A DNA stretch of 64,000 nt from the NCBI RefSeq assembly GCF_022698165.1, contig NZ_JALDAY010000018.1:166670-230669 (forward strand), read 5' to 3'. This document shows, piece after piece, positions 26,532 to 35,574 of the stretch (its first letter is position 1; every line of letters starts with the position of its first letter). A program made the position numbers and the translations under genes. This DNA comes from Streptomyces cylindrosporus (lineage in GTDB: Bacteria > Actinomycetota > Actinomycetes > Streptomycetales > Streptomycetaceae). The notes under the pieces are model-generated. The model made no database searches, was not told where the DNA came from, and was given only the letters and a program-made list of their open reading frames with translations.

Positions 26532-29500
26532 TCAGCCCTTCGGCTTCAGCGGGAACCGCGCGGCCAGCCGGGTCAGCGTGCCGTTCAACCGGTCGATGTC
26601 CTCGTCGGAGTTGAGCGCCGTGATCTGCACCCGGAAACCGACCCGGTCGCGCGGTACGAGGGGATAGGCGGCCAGCGTCACGTAGATGCCCTCCTCCCAC
26701 AGGAACGCGGCGACCGCGTCCAGGTCCTCCGGATCGGCGAGGGGGATCTCGATGATCGGCAGCCGGTCCCGGTTGAGCGTGCCGACGTCCAGCCCGTCGA
26801 GATGGTCGAGCACGGCGACCGTCCTGCGGTACAGGTCGGCACGCAGGGCGTCGCCGCGCCGCTCGTTGACGTCGAGACCGGCCAGCGTGGTGGCGAGGGA
26901 CGCGGTGGGGGACGGACCCGAGTACAGATACGGTGCCGCGGCCGTCTTCAGCCGGTCCTTCAGCCCGGTCGGCAGCGCGAGGAAGGCGAGCAGCGAGGAG
27001 TACGCCTTGGAGAAGCCGGCGGCGAGCACGATCCCGTCGTACGACTCGCCGGTGTGCCGCACCACCCCGTTGCCGCGCGAACCGTACGGGCAGGGCTCGC
27101 GCGGGCCGCGCTCGCCGATCACGCCGAAGCCGTGGGCGTCGTCGACGTACAGCGTCGCGCCCGAGGCACGGCAGACCGAGGCAAGGGCGGGCAGGTCCGG
27201 GATGTTGCCGCTCATGCTGTTGACGCCGTCCAGGCACACCAGTCGGGGCAGGCCCGCGGGCACCGAGGCGAGCAGGGCCGCCAGTTCGTCGGGCCGTTCG
27301 GCGTGGAAGCGGTGCAGGGTGGCGCCCTGCCCGCGGGCCACCACGCAGCCGTCGTACACCGTGCGGTGCGCGGTCGCCTCGACGAAGACATGGCCGCCCT
27401 CGGCGAGGACCGGTATCACCGAGGAGTGGATCAGGGTGAGCGTCGGCAGCAGCAGCGTGTCCGGCGCGCCCAGCAGCGCGGCCAGCCGGGCCTCGATCTC
27501 CGGGTACAGGCGCGGGCTGCCCAGCAGACGGGACCAGCTGGGGTGGGTGCCCCAGCGCCGTACCGCGGGATCCACGGCCGCGATGATCTCCGGGTCCCAG
27601 TCGAAGCCGAGGTAGTTGCAGGACGCGAAGTCGATCAGCCAGTGGCCACGGCTGCGGATCCGGCGGCCGCGCACCTCGTCCAGGACCGCGTCGCTCATCG
27701 GGCTGGTGCGCCGCAGATGCTCCAGGTCGGTGCGGAGCGCGGCCTGCCGCTCGCGCAGCCCGGGCCGCCCGTCGGGGGAGCGGGCCGGCTTCGTGTCGGC
27801 CTCCCGGGAGAGAAGCCCCTCGCGCCGCCGTAGCACCCGCTCGCTCTGTTCCACCGTCATCGGCTTGGCGAAGAGGAAGCCCTGCCCGAACCGGCAGCCC
27901 ATGCTCGCCAGCAGATCCCGCTGCGCCGTGTCCTCGATCCCCTCGGCGATCACCTGCAGCCCCAGCGTGTCGGCGATCCGCACGATGCCCTCGACCAGCG
28001 CGACCTGCTGGGTGTCCCGGGTGATGTCGTCGATGAACGTCTTGTCGATCTTCAGTACGTCGATCGGGAAGTCGCGCAGATAGCGCAGCGAGGAGAAGCC
28101 GGTCCCGAAGTCGTCGACCGCGATGTGCACGCCCAGCTCCTTCAGGGCCCGCAGCACCGCCTGGATCTGGGCGTCACGGCGCAGCAGCACCGTCTCGGTG
28201 AGCTCCAGTTGCAGGGAACCGGGCGCGAGACCGGGCGTGCGCAGCGCCGCGCCGACCTGGTCCACGAACCCGCTGTCGCGGAACTGCCGCGCCGACACGT
28301 TCACGCTCACGTACGGCGGCGCGCCCGCCCCGGGCAGCTGTTGCAGCCCGGCGATGTCGCTCACCGCGTTCTCCAGCACCCAGGCCCCGAGCGGCGCGAT
28401 GTGCCCGGTCTCCTCGGCCAGCGAGATGAACTGTTCCGGCATGACCGGCTGGTGCGGCGCGTGCGGCCAGCGCACCAGCGCCTCGAAGCCGACCACCTCG
28501 CCGACCGCGATGTCGACGACCGGCTGGTAGCGCAGCGCGAACTCCTTGTCGGCGACGGCCTGGGCGAGCCGGCTCTGCAGATCGTGCCGCTCGACCATGC
28601 GGGTGTGCAGCAGCGGCTGGAAGCGGCGCCACTGCCGCTTGCCGGCCGCCTTCGCCGCGTACAGCGCGAGGTCGGCGTGGCTGAGCAGCTCGTCCGCGTC
28701 CGTGCTGTCGCGGGCGGTGGCCACGCCCACGCTGGCGGAGACGGTCACCGACTCCTCCGCGAGGTCGAAGGGCCTGGTCAGCGTCTGGATGACCTGGGCC
28801 GCCAGCAGCTCGGCGTCCAGCGGTTCGCGGGCGTCCTCCATGAGTACGGCGAACTCGTCGCCGCCGAGTCGGGCTGCGGTGTCGGTGCGCCGGAGCGTCT
28901 TGGAGAGCCGGTTGCCGACGGAGATCAGGAGGTGGTCGCCGGCCGAGTGCCCGAGGGTGTCGTTGACCTCCTTGAAGTCGTCCAGGTCGATGAAGAGGAG
29001 GCAGGTGAGCGAGGACTCGCGGCGGCCGCGCAGCAGGGCGCGTTCCAGCCGCTCCAGGAGCAGGGTCCGGTTGGGCAGGCCGGTCAGCGAGTCGTGGAAG
29101 GCCCGTTGGGTGAGCTCGTGCGCCAGCCGTCGCTGCTCGGTCACGTCGCGCAGGGTGACGACCAGGCCGGCCACGGTCCGCTCGTCCCGGAAGTCGCTGC
29201 ACCGCACCTCCACCTCGACGCGGCCGGCCCGGTGCCGTATCCACCAGTGGTCGTGGGTGGCCCGCGGCCCGGTGTCGCGCACCGCGGTCAGCTCGCGTGC
29301 CGCACGGCTGCGGTCCCGCGGGTCGACGAGGTCCGGCAGCTTGGCGCCGACGAGTTCGGCGGTACCGAAGACGGCCGCCGCCGACGGGCTGGCGTACCGG
29401 ATGGTGTCGTCGTCCTCCAGGATGAGGATCACGTCCGAGGCGTTGCGCACCAGGGTGCGGAAGTACGCCTCGCTCTCCCGCATGACGATCTCCTGGCGCA

Positions 29501-30848
29501 GGGCGATCCGTTCCAGGGCCAGGCCCGCGTGTGAGGCCAGGATCTCCATGGAGCGCCGGGTCTCGGTGAGCGGCCCGGCCGGCGCGGCGACCAGGAGCAC
29601 GCCGGGGACCTCGCCGGAGGGGCGCTCGGGCGGGGTCATCAGGCACACCAGGACGGTCTCCGGTGCGCCCGGCTGGGCGGGTATGCCGGCGCCCAGGTCG
29701 CGGAAGTCCACCAACTGCCCGTGGTGGGGCGCCAGGTCCACGGCCCGCTCGGCGGGCAGCAGCAGCGTGCGATGGTCGACGACGGTGCCCAGCAGCCGGT
29801 CGACGGCCGTCTCGCACGATCTCGCGACCTCCTGCTGGCGCACCGCGGAGACCAGTGAGGCGGCGGCCCGGCGCAGCGCCAGCTCCCGGGCCACCGCCTT
29901 GCGGTGGGCCACGACCATGCCCGACAGACGCAGGATGACCAGCAGGAACAGCAGCCCGGAGAAGGCGGCGATGACGGCCGCGTCGTGGGCGGAGCGGGTC
30001 AGCCCCTCGTAGAGCAGGATGCCCGGCGCGATCAGCGTGGCCACGGCCAGCATCAGCAGCCGGCGCGGGCGCGGCAGCAGGGACTCCCGCTGCGAACCGG
30101 CGGCGGTCAGCTCCACCATCGCCGGGTGCAGGGCCGCCTGCCCCCAGGCCGTGTAGAAGACGATCCACCCGGCGTCGAGCACCGTGCCCGCCTGCCACAT
30201 CGAGTTCAGCTGGAGAATCCCGTACGCGATGTCGAAGCCGAGCAGCGTGAGCGTGCCGACGACCAGGAGCTGCACCGACCGGTTGTGGCCGTCGGCCGGG
30301 CTCGGGGTGAGCAGCCGGGCGAGGAGGGCCAGCACGAGCACGTCGCCGAGCGGATAGGCGATGCTGATCGCCCGCTCCTGCCAGGTCAGCCCCTCCAGAT
30401 GCGTCAGCGGCTGCACCAGGTACACCCACACGGGCAGCGCGAGACCCGCCGTGAAGATCAGCGCGTCCAGCAGGCTCGGCAGGTCGTGGCCCGTCCAGCG
30501 GTAGCGGACCAGACCGGACAGCCCCACGGCGAACAGCACGTAGTTGGCGAGGTAGAGGGCGTCCGAGGGGGAGGGGAACGGGTTGGAGGCGTGGAAGTAC
30601 TGCTCCACCACGTTGTAGTACGTGTCGCCCGCGACGAACGTGACCAGGCCGGCGGCCAGCACCCACCAGGGCCAGCTGTGCGCGGGCCGGTTCACCCGGC
30701 AGCCGGCCACCACGGCCGCGGCACCGGACAGCCCGATGACCGCCCACGCGGGTGCGCGCGCACCGGGAACCGTCAGATAGACAACCGTGGCGACGACCAC
30801 CAGCGTGCCGTGAGCGGCCATCAGCCGATGTGCCGGCAACAAGGACAA
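26532..30848 (-). CDS. Membrane PAS-GGDEF-EAL protein fused to alpha-oxoamine synthase
   Basis: A 1438-residue chain. About nine membrane helices (1-315) are followed by a GAF-like region (330-450), a PAS domain (about 456-575), a GGDEF domain (585-745) and an EAL domain (760-1005). GGDEF sits at 662-666 with the inhibitory RxxD site intact (RRTD five residues ahead). EAL has FEALVRW, NVSARQF, ELTE, DDFGTG, KIDK, AEGIE and QGF, so both making and breaking c-di-GMP are possible. After a charged linker comes a PLP enzyme of the AONS/KBL/CqsA type (about 1030-1438; DFASCNYLGF, DDAHGFGV, GFSKAYSS with PLP Lys near 1281). No stop or ribosome site separates the parts. The start is TTG at 30848, or TTG at 30842 after GGGGGGAGG. 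Confidence 0.85.
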   Translation of the reverse strand: MSLLPAHRLMAAHGTLVVVATVVYLTVPGARAPAWAVIGLSGAAAVVAGCRVNRPAHSWPWWVLAAGLVTFVAGDTYYNVVEQYFHASNPFPSPSDALYLANYVLFAVGLSGLVRYRWTGHDLPSLLDALIFTAGLALPVWVYLVQPLTHLEGLTWQERAISIAYPLGDVLVLALLARLLTPSPADGHNRSVQLLVVGTLTLLGFDIAYGILQLNSMWQAGTVLDAGWIVFYTAWGQAALHPAMVELTAAGSQRESLLPRPRRLLMLAVATLIAPGILLYEGLTRSAHDAAVIAAFSGLLFLLVILRLSGMVVAHRKAVARELALRRAAASLVSAVRQQEVARSCETAVDRLLGTVVDHRTLLLPAERAVDLAPHHGQLVDFRDLGAGIPAQPGAPETVLVCLMTPPERPSGEVPGVLLVAAPAGPLTETRRSMEILASHAGLALERIALRQEIVMRESEAYFRTLVRNASDVILILEDDDTIRYASPSAAAVFGTAELVGAKLPDLVDPRDRSRAARELTAVRDTGPRATHDHWWIRHRAGRVEVEVRCSDFRDERTVAGLVVTLRDVTEQRRLAHELTQRAFHDSLTGLPNRTLLLERLERALLRGRRESSLTCLLFIDLDDFKEVNDTLGHSAGDHLLISVGNRLSKTLRRTDTAARLGGDEFAVLMEDAREPLDAELLAAQVIQTLTRPFDLAEESVTVSASVGVATARDSTDADELLSHADLALYAAKAAGKRQWRRFQPLLHTRMVERHDLQSRLAQAVADKEFALRYQPVVDIAVGEVVGFEALVRWPHAPHQPVMPEQFISLAEETGHIAPLGAWVLENAVSDIAGLQQLPGAGAPPYVSVNVSARQFRDSGFVDQVGAALRTPGLAPGSLQLELTETVLLRRDAQIQAVLRALKELGVHIAVDDFGTGFSSLRYLRDFPIDVLKIDKTFIDDITRDTQQVALVEGIVRIADTLGLQVIAEGIEDTAQRDLLASMGCRFGQGFLFAKPMTVEQSERVLRRREGLLSREADTKPARSPDGRPGLRERQAALRTDLEHLRRTSPMSDAVLDEVRGRRIRSRGHWLIDFASCNYLGFDWDPEIIAAVDPAVRRWGTHPSWSRLLGSPRLYPEIEARLAALLGAPDTLLLPTLTLIHSSVIPVLAEGGHVFVEATAHRTVYDGCVVARGQGATLHRFHAERPDELAALLASVPAGLPRLVCLDGVNSMSGNIPDLPALASVCRASGATLYVDDAHGFGVIGERGPREPCPYGSRGNGVVRHTGESYDGIVLAAGFSKAYSSLLAFLALPTGLKDRLKTAAAPYLYSGPSPTASLATTLAGLDVNERRGDALRADLYRRTVAVLDHLDGLDVGTLNRDRLPIIEIPLADPEDLDAVAAFLWEEGIYVTLAAYPLVPRDRVGFRVQITALNSDEDIDRLNGTLTRLAARFPLKPKG

Positions 30849-30925
30849 ACGCCTCCCCCCGCTGGACCGGAGGAGACCGGGACGTCCACCGGGTCTGGTA
30901 CTTCCTAGAGCCTAGGCATACGACC

Positions 30926-30954
30926 AAATGGGTGCATCTCGGGAGAAATGGGTG
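30926..30954 (-). promoter_or_regulatory. Direct repeats upstream of the GGDEF-EAL/oxoamine synthase gene
   Basis: AAATGGGTG occurs at 30926-30934 and again at 30946-30954, exactly 20 bases apart (two helical turns). On the minus strand a TAGGCT -10 candidate lies just downstream, putting the nearer repeat over the -35 region. This looks like an activator or response-regulator site. Confidence 0.45.
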
Positions 30955-30974
30955 ACACCTCGAATCGTCGACAG

Positions 30975-31469
30975 TCAGATTGACCGCAGATGGAAGCGCC
31001 GGTGCAGCGCCCGCACCTCCTCCACGAGTTCCGGCACCGGCCCCTCCACCGCCACGCCCGGCGCCACCTCGTGCACCGGCAGCGTCCGCACCGGCGGTGC
31101 CGGCACGCCGAGCTCGGTCAGCCACTGGGACAGCTGCTCCGAGGAGGCCACGTACACGATCCGTCCCAGGCCCACCCAGGCATGGGCGGCCGCGCACATC
31201 GGGCAGTGCTCGCCGGACGTGTACACCGTCGCGGCGGCCCGCTCCTCGGGCGTGAGGCGGGCGGCGGACCAGCGGGCCAGCTCGAACTCGGGATGCCGGG
31301 TGCGGTCACCGGAGGCGACCCGGTTGTGGTCCTCGGCGAGCACCGCTCCGTCCGCGCCCACGAGCACGGACCCGAACGGCTCGTCCCCCGCTTCCAGCGC
31401 CTCGGCCGCCAGCTCGACGCAGCGGCGCAGATACGGAAGTTCGGCCTCCCGCAGTGCCATGGCGTACAC
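30975..31469 (-). CDS. Nucleoside deaminase (CMP/dCMP-type zinc enzyme)
   Basis: A 164-residue zinc-dependent deaminase related to guanine/cytosine deaminases. The catalytic H-x-E appears as HPEFELARW and the zinc pair as CPMC in GEHCPMCAAA. EPFGSVLVGADG forms the first strand of the fold. It is predicted to remove an amino group from a purine or pyrimidine base; tRNA adenosine deaminase activity is less likely because the usual HAE and PCxxC wording is altered. GTG at 31469 or ATG three codons later could be the start. Confidence 0.82.
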   Translation of the reverse strand: MYAMALREAELPYLRRCVELAAEALEAGDEPFGSVLVGADGAVLAEDHNRVASGDRTRHPEFELARWSAARLTPEERAAATVYTSGEHCPMCAAAHAWVGLGRIVYVASSEQLSQWLTELGVPAPPVRTLPVHEVAPGVAVEGPVPELVEEVRALHRRFHLRSI

Positions 31470-31506
31470 CGTCCTCGCTCGGGACTCGTGATCTTCGCAG
31501 CGCAGC

Positions 31507-32706
31507 CTACGGCTCCCGGCGCACGGCCGGAAAGGCGTGCCGTCGCGCCGCCGTCACCGTGACCAGGGCGCCCACGACGAGCGGCAGCGCGGTCCAGGGC
31601 AGTGCCCCGGCGCCCAGGCCGTCCAGCACGAGCCCGCCGGTCAGCGAACCCCCGGCGATGCCCGCGTTGTACACGGTCGTCTGCAGCGAGGTCGCCAGAT
31701 CCGCGTGGGCCGGGCCGGAGGCGTCGACCAGCGCGGTCTGGATCAGCGTGGGCGCACCTCCGAAGGCCAGGCCCCACAGGGCGACCGCACCGAGCAGCAC
31801 GGCGGGCGATCCGGCGTACGGACCGAGCGCGAGCATCACGGCGGCGCACAGCGCGAGCGCGGCGAGCAGCGTGGCCCGCGGATGCCGGTCGACGAGCACG
31901 CCGGTGATCCAGATCCCGGCGACCGTGGCCACCCCGAACACCAGCAGCACCACGCCGGTACGGCCGTAACCCGCGTGCGCCGTGAACGGGGCGACGTACG
32001 TGTACATCACCTGGTGGCCCAGGAGCAGGAACAGCGTGACGGACAGGATCGCCCGCACCCCCGGCAGCGCGGCCACCCGGGCGAGCGGCACGCGCGCGTG
32101 CGGCGGTTCACCGGGAAACCCTGGCACCCGCCACCGCACCCAGCCCACCAGCAGCAGCGCCAGCCCGGCCAGCACCCCGAAGGCCGGCCGCCAGCCCAGC
32201 GCCCCCGCCAGCGCGGTCCCCGCGGGCACGCCGAGCGACAGGGCCACAGTGATCCCGGCGAGCACCACGGCGATCGCCCGCCCGCGCCGCTCGGCCGGCA
32301 CCATCCGGGCCGCGTAACCGGCGAGCATCGCCCACAGCAGGCCGCCCACGCAGCCCGCCAGCAGCCGCGCCGCGAAGGTGAGGGCGTACGAGGACGACAC
32401 CGCGACCACCGCGTCGGCGACCGCGAATCCCAGCAGCGCCCCGATCAGCACCCGGCGCCGCGGCAGCCCGCGCAGCAGCGCGGTCAGCGGGATCGCGGCG
32501 ACGAAGGAAGCGGCCGCGTACCCGCTGACCAGGAACCCGACCCGCGCCTCGGACACCCCCAGCGCCGGAGCGATCCGGGGCAGCAGCCCGGCCGGGAGGA
32601 GTTCCGTCAGTACGGCGGTGAAGGCGGCCGTGGACAGGGCCAGCAGCCCGGACCAGGGGAGGGACGCGGGCACGGCGGTGCCCTTGACCATGGATGCGGT
32701 GGACAT
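31507..32706 (-). CDS. MFS efflux transporter (DHA1 type)
   Basis: A 399-residue transporter with about 12 membrane helices. The family features are TELLPAGLLPRIAPALGVSEARVG at the first helix, the RGLPRRR loop and RLLAGCVGGLLWAMLAGYAARMVP. It resembles AraJ/Cml-type drug and sugar exporters. The divergent MerR regulator, and the palindrome between them, suggest induction by the exported compound. Confidence 0.88.
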   Translation of the reverse strand: MSTASMVKGTAVPASLPWSGLLALSTAAFTAVLTELLPAGLLPRIAPALGVSEARVGFLVSGYAAASFVAAIPLTALLRGLPRRRVLIGALLGFAVADAVVAVSSSYALTFAARLLAGCVGGLLWAMLAGYAARMVPAERRGRAIAVVLAGITVALSLGVPAGTALAGALGWRPAFGVLAGLALLLVGWVRWRVPGFPGEPPHARVPLARVAALPGVRAILSVTLFLLLGHQVMYTYVAPFTAHAGYGRTGVVLLVFGVATVAGIWITGVLVDRHPRATLLAALALCAAVMLALGPYAGSPAVLLGAVALWGLAFGGAPTLIQTALVDASGPAHADLATSLQTTVYNAGIAGGSLTGGLVLDGLGAGALPWTALPLVVGALVTVTAARRHAFPAVRREP

Positions 32707-32721
32707 GCGACCATGCTCGAA

Positions 32722-32741
32722 CCTTCACATCAGTGTGAAGG
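32722..32741. promoter_or_regulatory. MerR-type operator palindrome
   Basis: CCTTCACA (32722-32729) and TGTGAAGG (32734-32741) are perfect inverted repeats around TCAG. It lies between the divergent MFS and MerR genes. MerR regulators typically bind such repeats between -35 and -10 elements. Confidence 0.75.
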
Positions 32742-32765
32742 CAAGAGCGCTCCCGGGAGGCGGGC

Positions 32766-33140
32766 ATGAGGATCGGCGAACTCTCCCGCCGCACCGGCGT
32801 CCCCACCAGGCTGCTGCGCTACTACGAGGAGCAGCGGCTGCTCAGCCCGGAGCGCGCCGACAACGGCTACCGCGACTACGGCGAGGCGGCGGTCCGGGAC
32901 GTCCAGCAGATCCGCGGGCTGCTCGACTCCGGGCTGACCACGGAGATGATCCGCGCGATCCTGCCGTATCTCTCCGGCCCCGACGAGATCCTGCTTCCGG
33001 CCGACCGCCTCACCGACGAGACGGCCGCCCTCCTGCAGGCCCACGTCGACCGCATCCAGTCCCGCATCGACTGCCTGGCCCGCAACCGGGACCGCCTCAC
33101 GGCGTACCTGGCGGCGGTCCGGCCCGGCGGGGCGCCGTAA
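32766..33140 (+). CDS. MerR-family regulator
   Basis: A 124-residue regulator with a normal MerR head: MRIGELSRRTGVPTRLLRYYEEQRLLSP, then NGYRDYGEAAV. It has a short helical C-terminus without the cysteines of metal sensors. ATG at 32766 follows GGGAGG. It should control the divergent MFS exporter through the palindrome 25-45 bases upstream. Confidence 0.92.
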   Translation: MRIGELSRRTGVPTRLLRYYEEQRLLSPERADNGYRDYGEAAVRDVQQIRGLLDSGLTTEMIRAILPYLSGPDEILLPADRLTDETAALLQAHVDRIQSRIDCLARNRDRLTAYLAAVRPGGAP

Positions 33141-33181
33141 AGCTGTTGCCCTCCGTCGGCGCCGGATGCTGGAGTGAGCGC

Positions 33182-33958
33182 ATGGATCATGTCGGCGTGC
33201 TCGCCCTCTTCGACCGTGACATGCGCGAAGGCGCCCAGCCGGAGGGCTCCGACGCGCGTGTCGAGCGGGTCGGTGGCGTGGTGCGGCACGTGTCGTCCGA
33301 GCGGGGCTGGAACGCCGTCCTGTGGTCGGACCTGGACGAGACGGGCGCGGACGCGGCGATCGCCGAGCAGATCGCGTACTTCTCCGGCCTCGGCCGGGAG
33401 TTCGAGTGGAAGCTGTACGGCCACGACCTCCCGGCCGACCTCGGTGAACGCCTCCGCGGCGCCGGTTTCACGGCCGAGCCCGAGGAGACGCTGATGATCG
33501 CCGAGGCCGCCGCCCTCGACCTCGACGCCGAGCCGCCCGAGGGCATCCGCCTCCGGTCCGTCACCGACGCCGCGGGCGTCGACCTCGTGGCCGACGTGCA
33601 CGAGAAGGCCTTCGGCACCGACTCCTCCCGGCTGCGCCACCAACTGCTGGCCCGGCTCTCCGGTGAGCCCGACACCGTCGTCGCCGTGGTCGCCCTCGCC
33701 GGCGACGAACCGGTCAGCGCGGCCCGCATGGAACTCGTGCCCGGCACCCGTTTCGCCGGGCTGTGGGGTGGCGGCACCGTCGAGGGCTGGCGCGGCCGGG
33801 GGATCTACCGGGCCCTGGTCGCCCACCGGGCCCGCGCCGCCCAGGAGCGCGGCTACCGCTACCTCCAGGTCGACGCGTCCAGCCAGAGCCGCCCCATCCT
33901 GGAACGCCTCGGCTTCCACCCGCTGACCACGACGACCCCGTACACGTACGCCCCCTGA
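33182..33958 (+). CDS. GNAT N-acetyltransferase
   Basis: A 258-residue protein whose C-terminal half (about 115-250) is a GNAT domain. It has VEGWRGRGIYRALVAH for the acetyl-CoA loop (RxxGxG type), then RYLQVDASSQSRPILERLGF typical of the last strands. The N-terminal half may be a degenerate second GNAT lobe. The substrate is unknown. ATG at 33182 has GGAG seven bases ahead, 41 bases after the merR stop; read-through from merR is possible. Confidence 0.85.
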   Translation: MDHVGVLALFDRDMREGAQPEGSDARVERVGGVVRHVSSERGWNAVLWSDLDETGADAAIAEQIAYFSGLGREFEWKLYGHDLPADLGERLRGAGFTAEPEETLMIAEAAALDLDAEPPEGIRLRSVTDAAGVDLVADVHEKAFGTDSSRLRHQLLARLSGEPDTVVAVVALAGDEPVSAARMELVPGTRFAGLWGGGTVEGWRGRGIYRALVAHRARAAQERGYRYLQVDASSQSRPILERLGFHPLTTTTPYTYAP

Positions 33959-34005
33959 ACAGCGTCCCGCGGCGATGTCACATCCGCGGCCGCCCGATCC
34001 GTCGC

Positions 34006-34935
34006 ATGGTCATGACGACGAACCGGAAGAACCAGAGCATCCTCCTCGCGGGCGCCAGCGGCGTCCTCGGCGGACACATCACCCGCGCGCTCACCGAGGC
34101 CGGCCACAAGGTCACCGGACTCGGCCGCGGCAGGGCCAACGGCGTCAGCGCCGACCTCATGGACCGCGACGCGCTGCTGCGTGCCGTCGACGGACAGCAC
34201 TTCGACACCGTCATCCACGCCGCGACCGCCCTGCGCAAGGCGCCCATGCGCCACAAGGACATGCACGCCACCGACGCGCTGCGCATCGACGGCACCGCCC
34301 ACCTCATCGAGGCCGCACAGGCCACCGGCGCCCGCCGCTTCGTCAGCGAGTCCATGGTCTTCGGCTACGGCTACGGGGACTTCGGCGACCACGTGATCAC
34401 CGAGGACGCGGACCGCTTCGGCCCGCGCGGCACCACGGCCGAACTCGAACGCCACGTCGAGGGCATGCGCGTGAAGGAGCAACTGACCCTCGGCACAAGC
34501 GGACTGGAGGGCATCGCCCTGCGCTTCGGGCTGTTCTACGGCCCCGGCGGCACCGAGGCCATCCTCCCCATGCTGCGCAAGCGCCAGTTGCCCGCCCCCG
34601 ACGACCACGGCCGGGTCCTGCCCTGGATCAACCTGCTCGACGCGGCCGCCGCGGTGGTCGCCGCCGTCGAACGCGGCCGCCCCGGCCAGGCGTACAACGT
34701 CACGGACCGCACCCCGCTCGGCTTCCGCGCCCATGTCCTGTGCGTGGCAGAGGAGTTCGGGGTGCCGAAGCCGATGACCGTACCGCGCTGGCTCACCCGG
34801 CCGATGTCGTACGCGTACACGATGATGTCGACGAGCATGCGCGTGTCCTCGGCCAAGGCCGAGCGGGAGCTGGGCTGGACGCCCCGCTACGCGTCCAGCC
34901 GCGAGGGGCTCGCCGCGCTGGCGGGCCGGGGTTGA
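34006..34935 (+). CDS. NAD(P)-binding epimerase/dehydratase-family protein
   Basis: A 309-residue extended SDR-like protein. The nucleotide loop AGASGVLGGHITRAL lies at the N-terminus, and LRFGLFYGPGG and PWINLLDAA match the sugar-epimerase family. The catalytic Tyr-x-x-x-Lys is not in its usual place: after SESMVFGYGYG the expected region reads VEGMRVKEQ. It may therefore bind NADPH and act as an atypical reductase, or have no SDR chemistry. ATG at 34006 is used; a second ATG follows two codons later. Confidence 0.8.
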   Translation: MVMTTNRKNQSILLAGASGVLGGHITRALTEAGHKVTGLGRGRANGVSADLMDRDALLRAVDGQHFDTVIHAATALRKAPMRHKDMHATDALRIDGTAHLIEAAQATGARRFVSESMVFGYGYGDFGDHVITEDADRFGPRGTTAELERHVEGMRVKEQLTLGTSGLEGIALRFGLFYGPGGTEAILPMLRKRQLPAPDDHGRVLPWINLLDAAAAVVAAVERGRPGQAYNVTDRTPLGFRAHVLCVAEEFGVPKPMTVPRWLTRPMSYAYTMMSTSMRVSSAKAERELGWTPRYASSREGLAALAGRG

Positions 34936-35310
34936 AAGGGCAACCGGGGCCGTTCGGGCCGGAGTCGAAGGCCGAACGACCCCGAGCCACGGCCCGCCGC
35001 CGCTGCCACCCTCATCAGTGGAACCGTGCCGCCCGGGAACGGCCTCCCGCAGCACCCGACTCTCCCGCTCAAGGTGCTCGGTCGAGGCGGCAGGCCCGCC
35101 GATTGCCGAGGGGAGCCGCGTCGGCGGGCCTGACTCAGGATCCTCCCGCTGCCGGACACGCTAGTGCGGCGCAGCCCCGTGCGGAACGCGGAATTCGGCT
35201 ACCGCGCACAGGGCGCCGAGCAGCGGCGACCGCGCCCGGGCGAGGCACACACCGGCCTCGCCCAGGCCCGAAACGGTCGCCGGGTCGGCGTCGTCAGGAC
35301 CGCCGCCGGG
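34936..35310. other. Gap without a convincing gene; two hairpins
   Basis: No gene is supported in these 375 bases. A hairpin at 34946-34983 (GGGG-x-CGTTCGG against CCGAACG-x-CCCC) probably terminates the epimerase message. A second hairpin at 35092-35131 has perfect 11-base arms (AGGCCCGCCGA and TCGGCGGGCCT). On the minus strand at about 35160-35300 an uninterrupted frame ends in PHGAAPH; it has no start and may be a gene remnant. Confidence 0.55.
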
Positions 35311-35574
35311 TCAGTGGCGCACCCTGCTGCGGTCCAGTGCCGCGATGCCGAGTGCGGCGAGACCGATCTGAATGAGCCACTCGATCCAGTCGACGCCCTT
35401 GGTGTCGGCGACGTCGAACGCGTTGGCGATGGCCGCGCCGATCAGTGCGGCCACGATGCCGACGACGATCGTCAGCAGGATCCCGATGCGCTGCCGGCCG
35501 GGCACTACCAGTCGGCCGAGCACACCGATGACGATACCGATCACGATGGCACTGATGATGCCCGTAATCTCCAT
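35311..35574 (-). CDS. GlsB/YeaQ/YmgE-type small membrane protein
   Basis: An 87-residue, three-helix membrane protein of the transglycosylase-associated/GlsB stress family. Glycine-rich helices are visible (ISAIVIGIVIGVLGRLVVPG and TIVVGIVAALIGAAIAN). The segment between helices two and three is VADTKGVDWIEW. Such proteins are linked to envelope stress, but the mechanism is unknown. ATG at 35574 follows a GAGGGGCGGAGA stretch. Confidence 0.88.
   Translation of the reverse strand: MEITGIISAIVIGIVIGVLGRLVVPGRQRIGILLTIVVGIVAALIGAAIANAFDVADTKGVDWIEWLIQIGLAALGIAALDRSRVRH

Noticed and set aside
26532..27698. Oxoamine synthase as a separate gene starting at the internal ATG 27698
   Set aside because: No ribosome site precedes that ATG, no stop separates it from the EAL domain, and starting there would remove the N-terminal helix typical of the enzyme family.
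35160..35300. Minus-strand frame ending PHGAAPH after the GlsB-type gene
   Set aside because: It has no start codon with a ribosome site and no recognised domain. It may be a remnant but is not supported as a gene.
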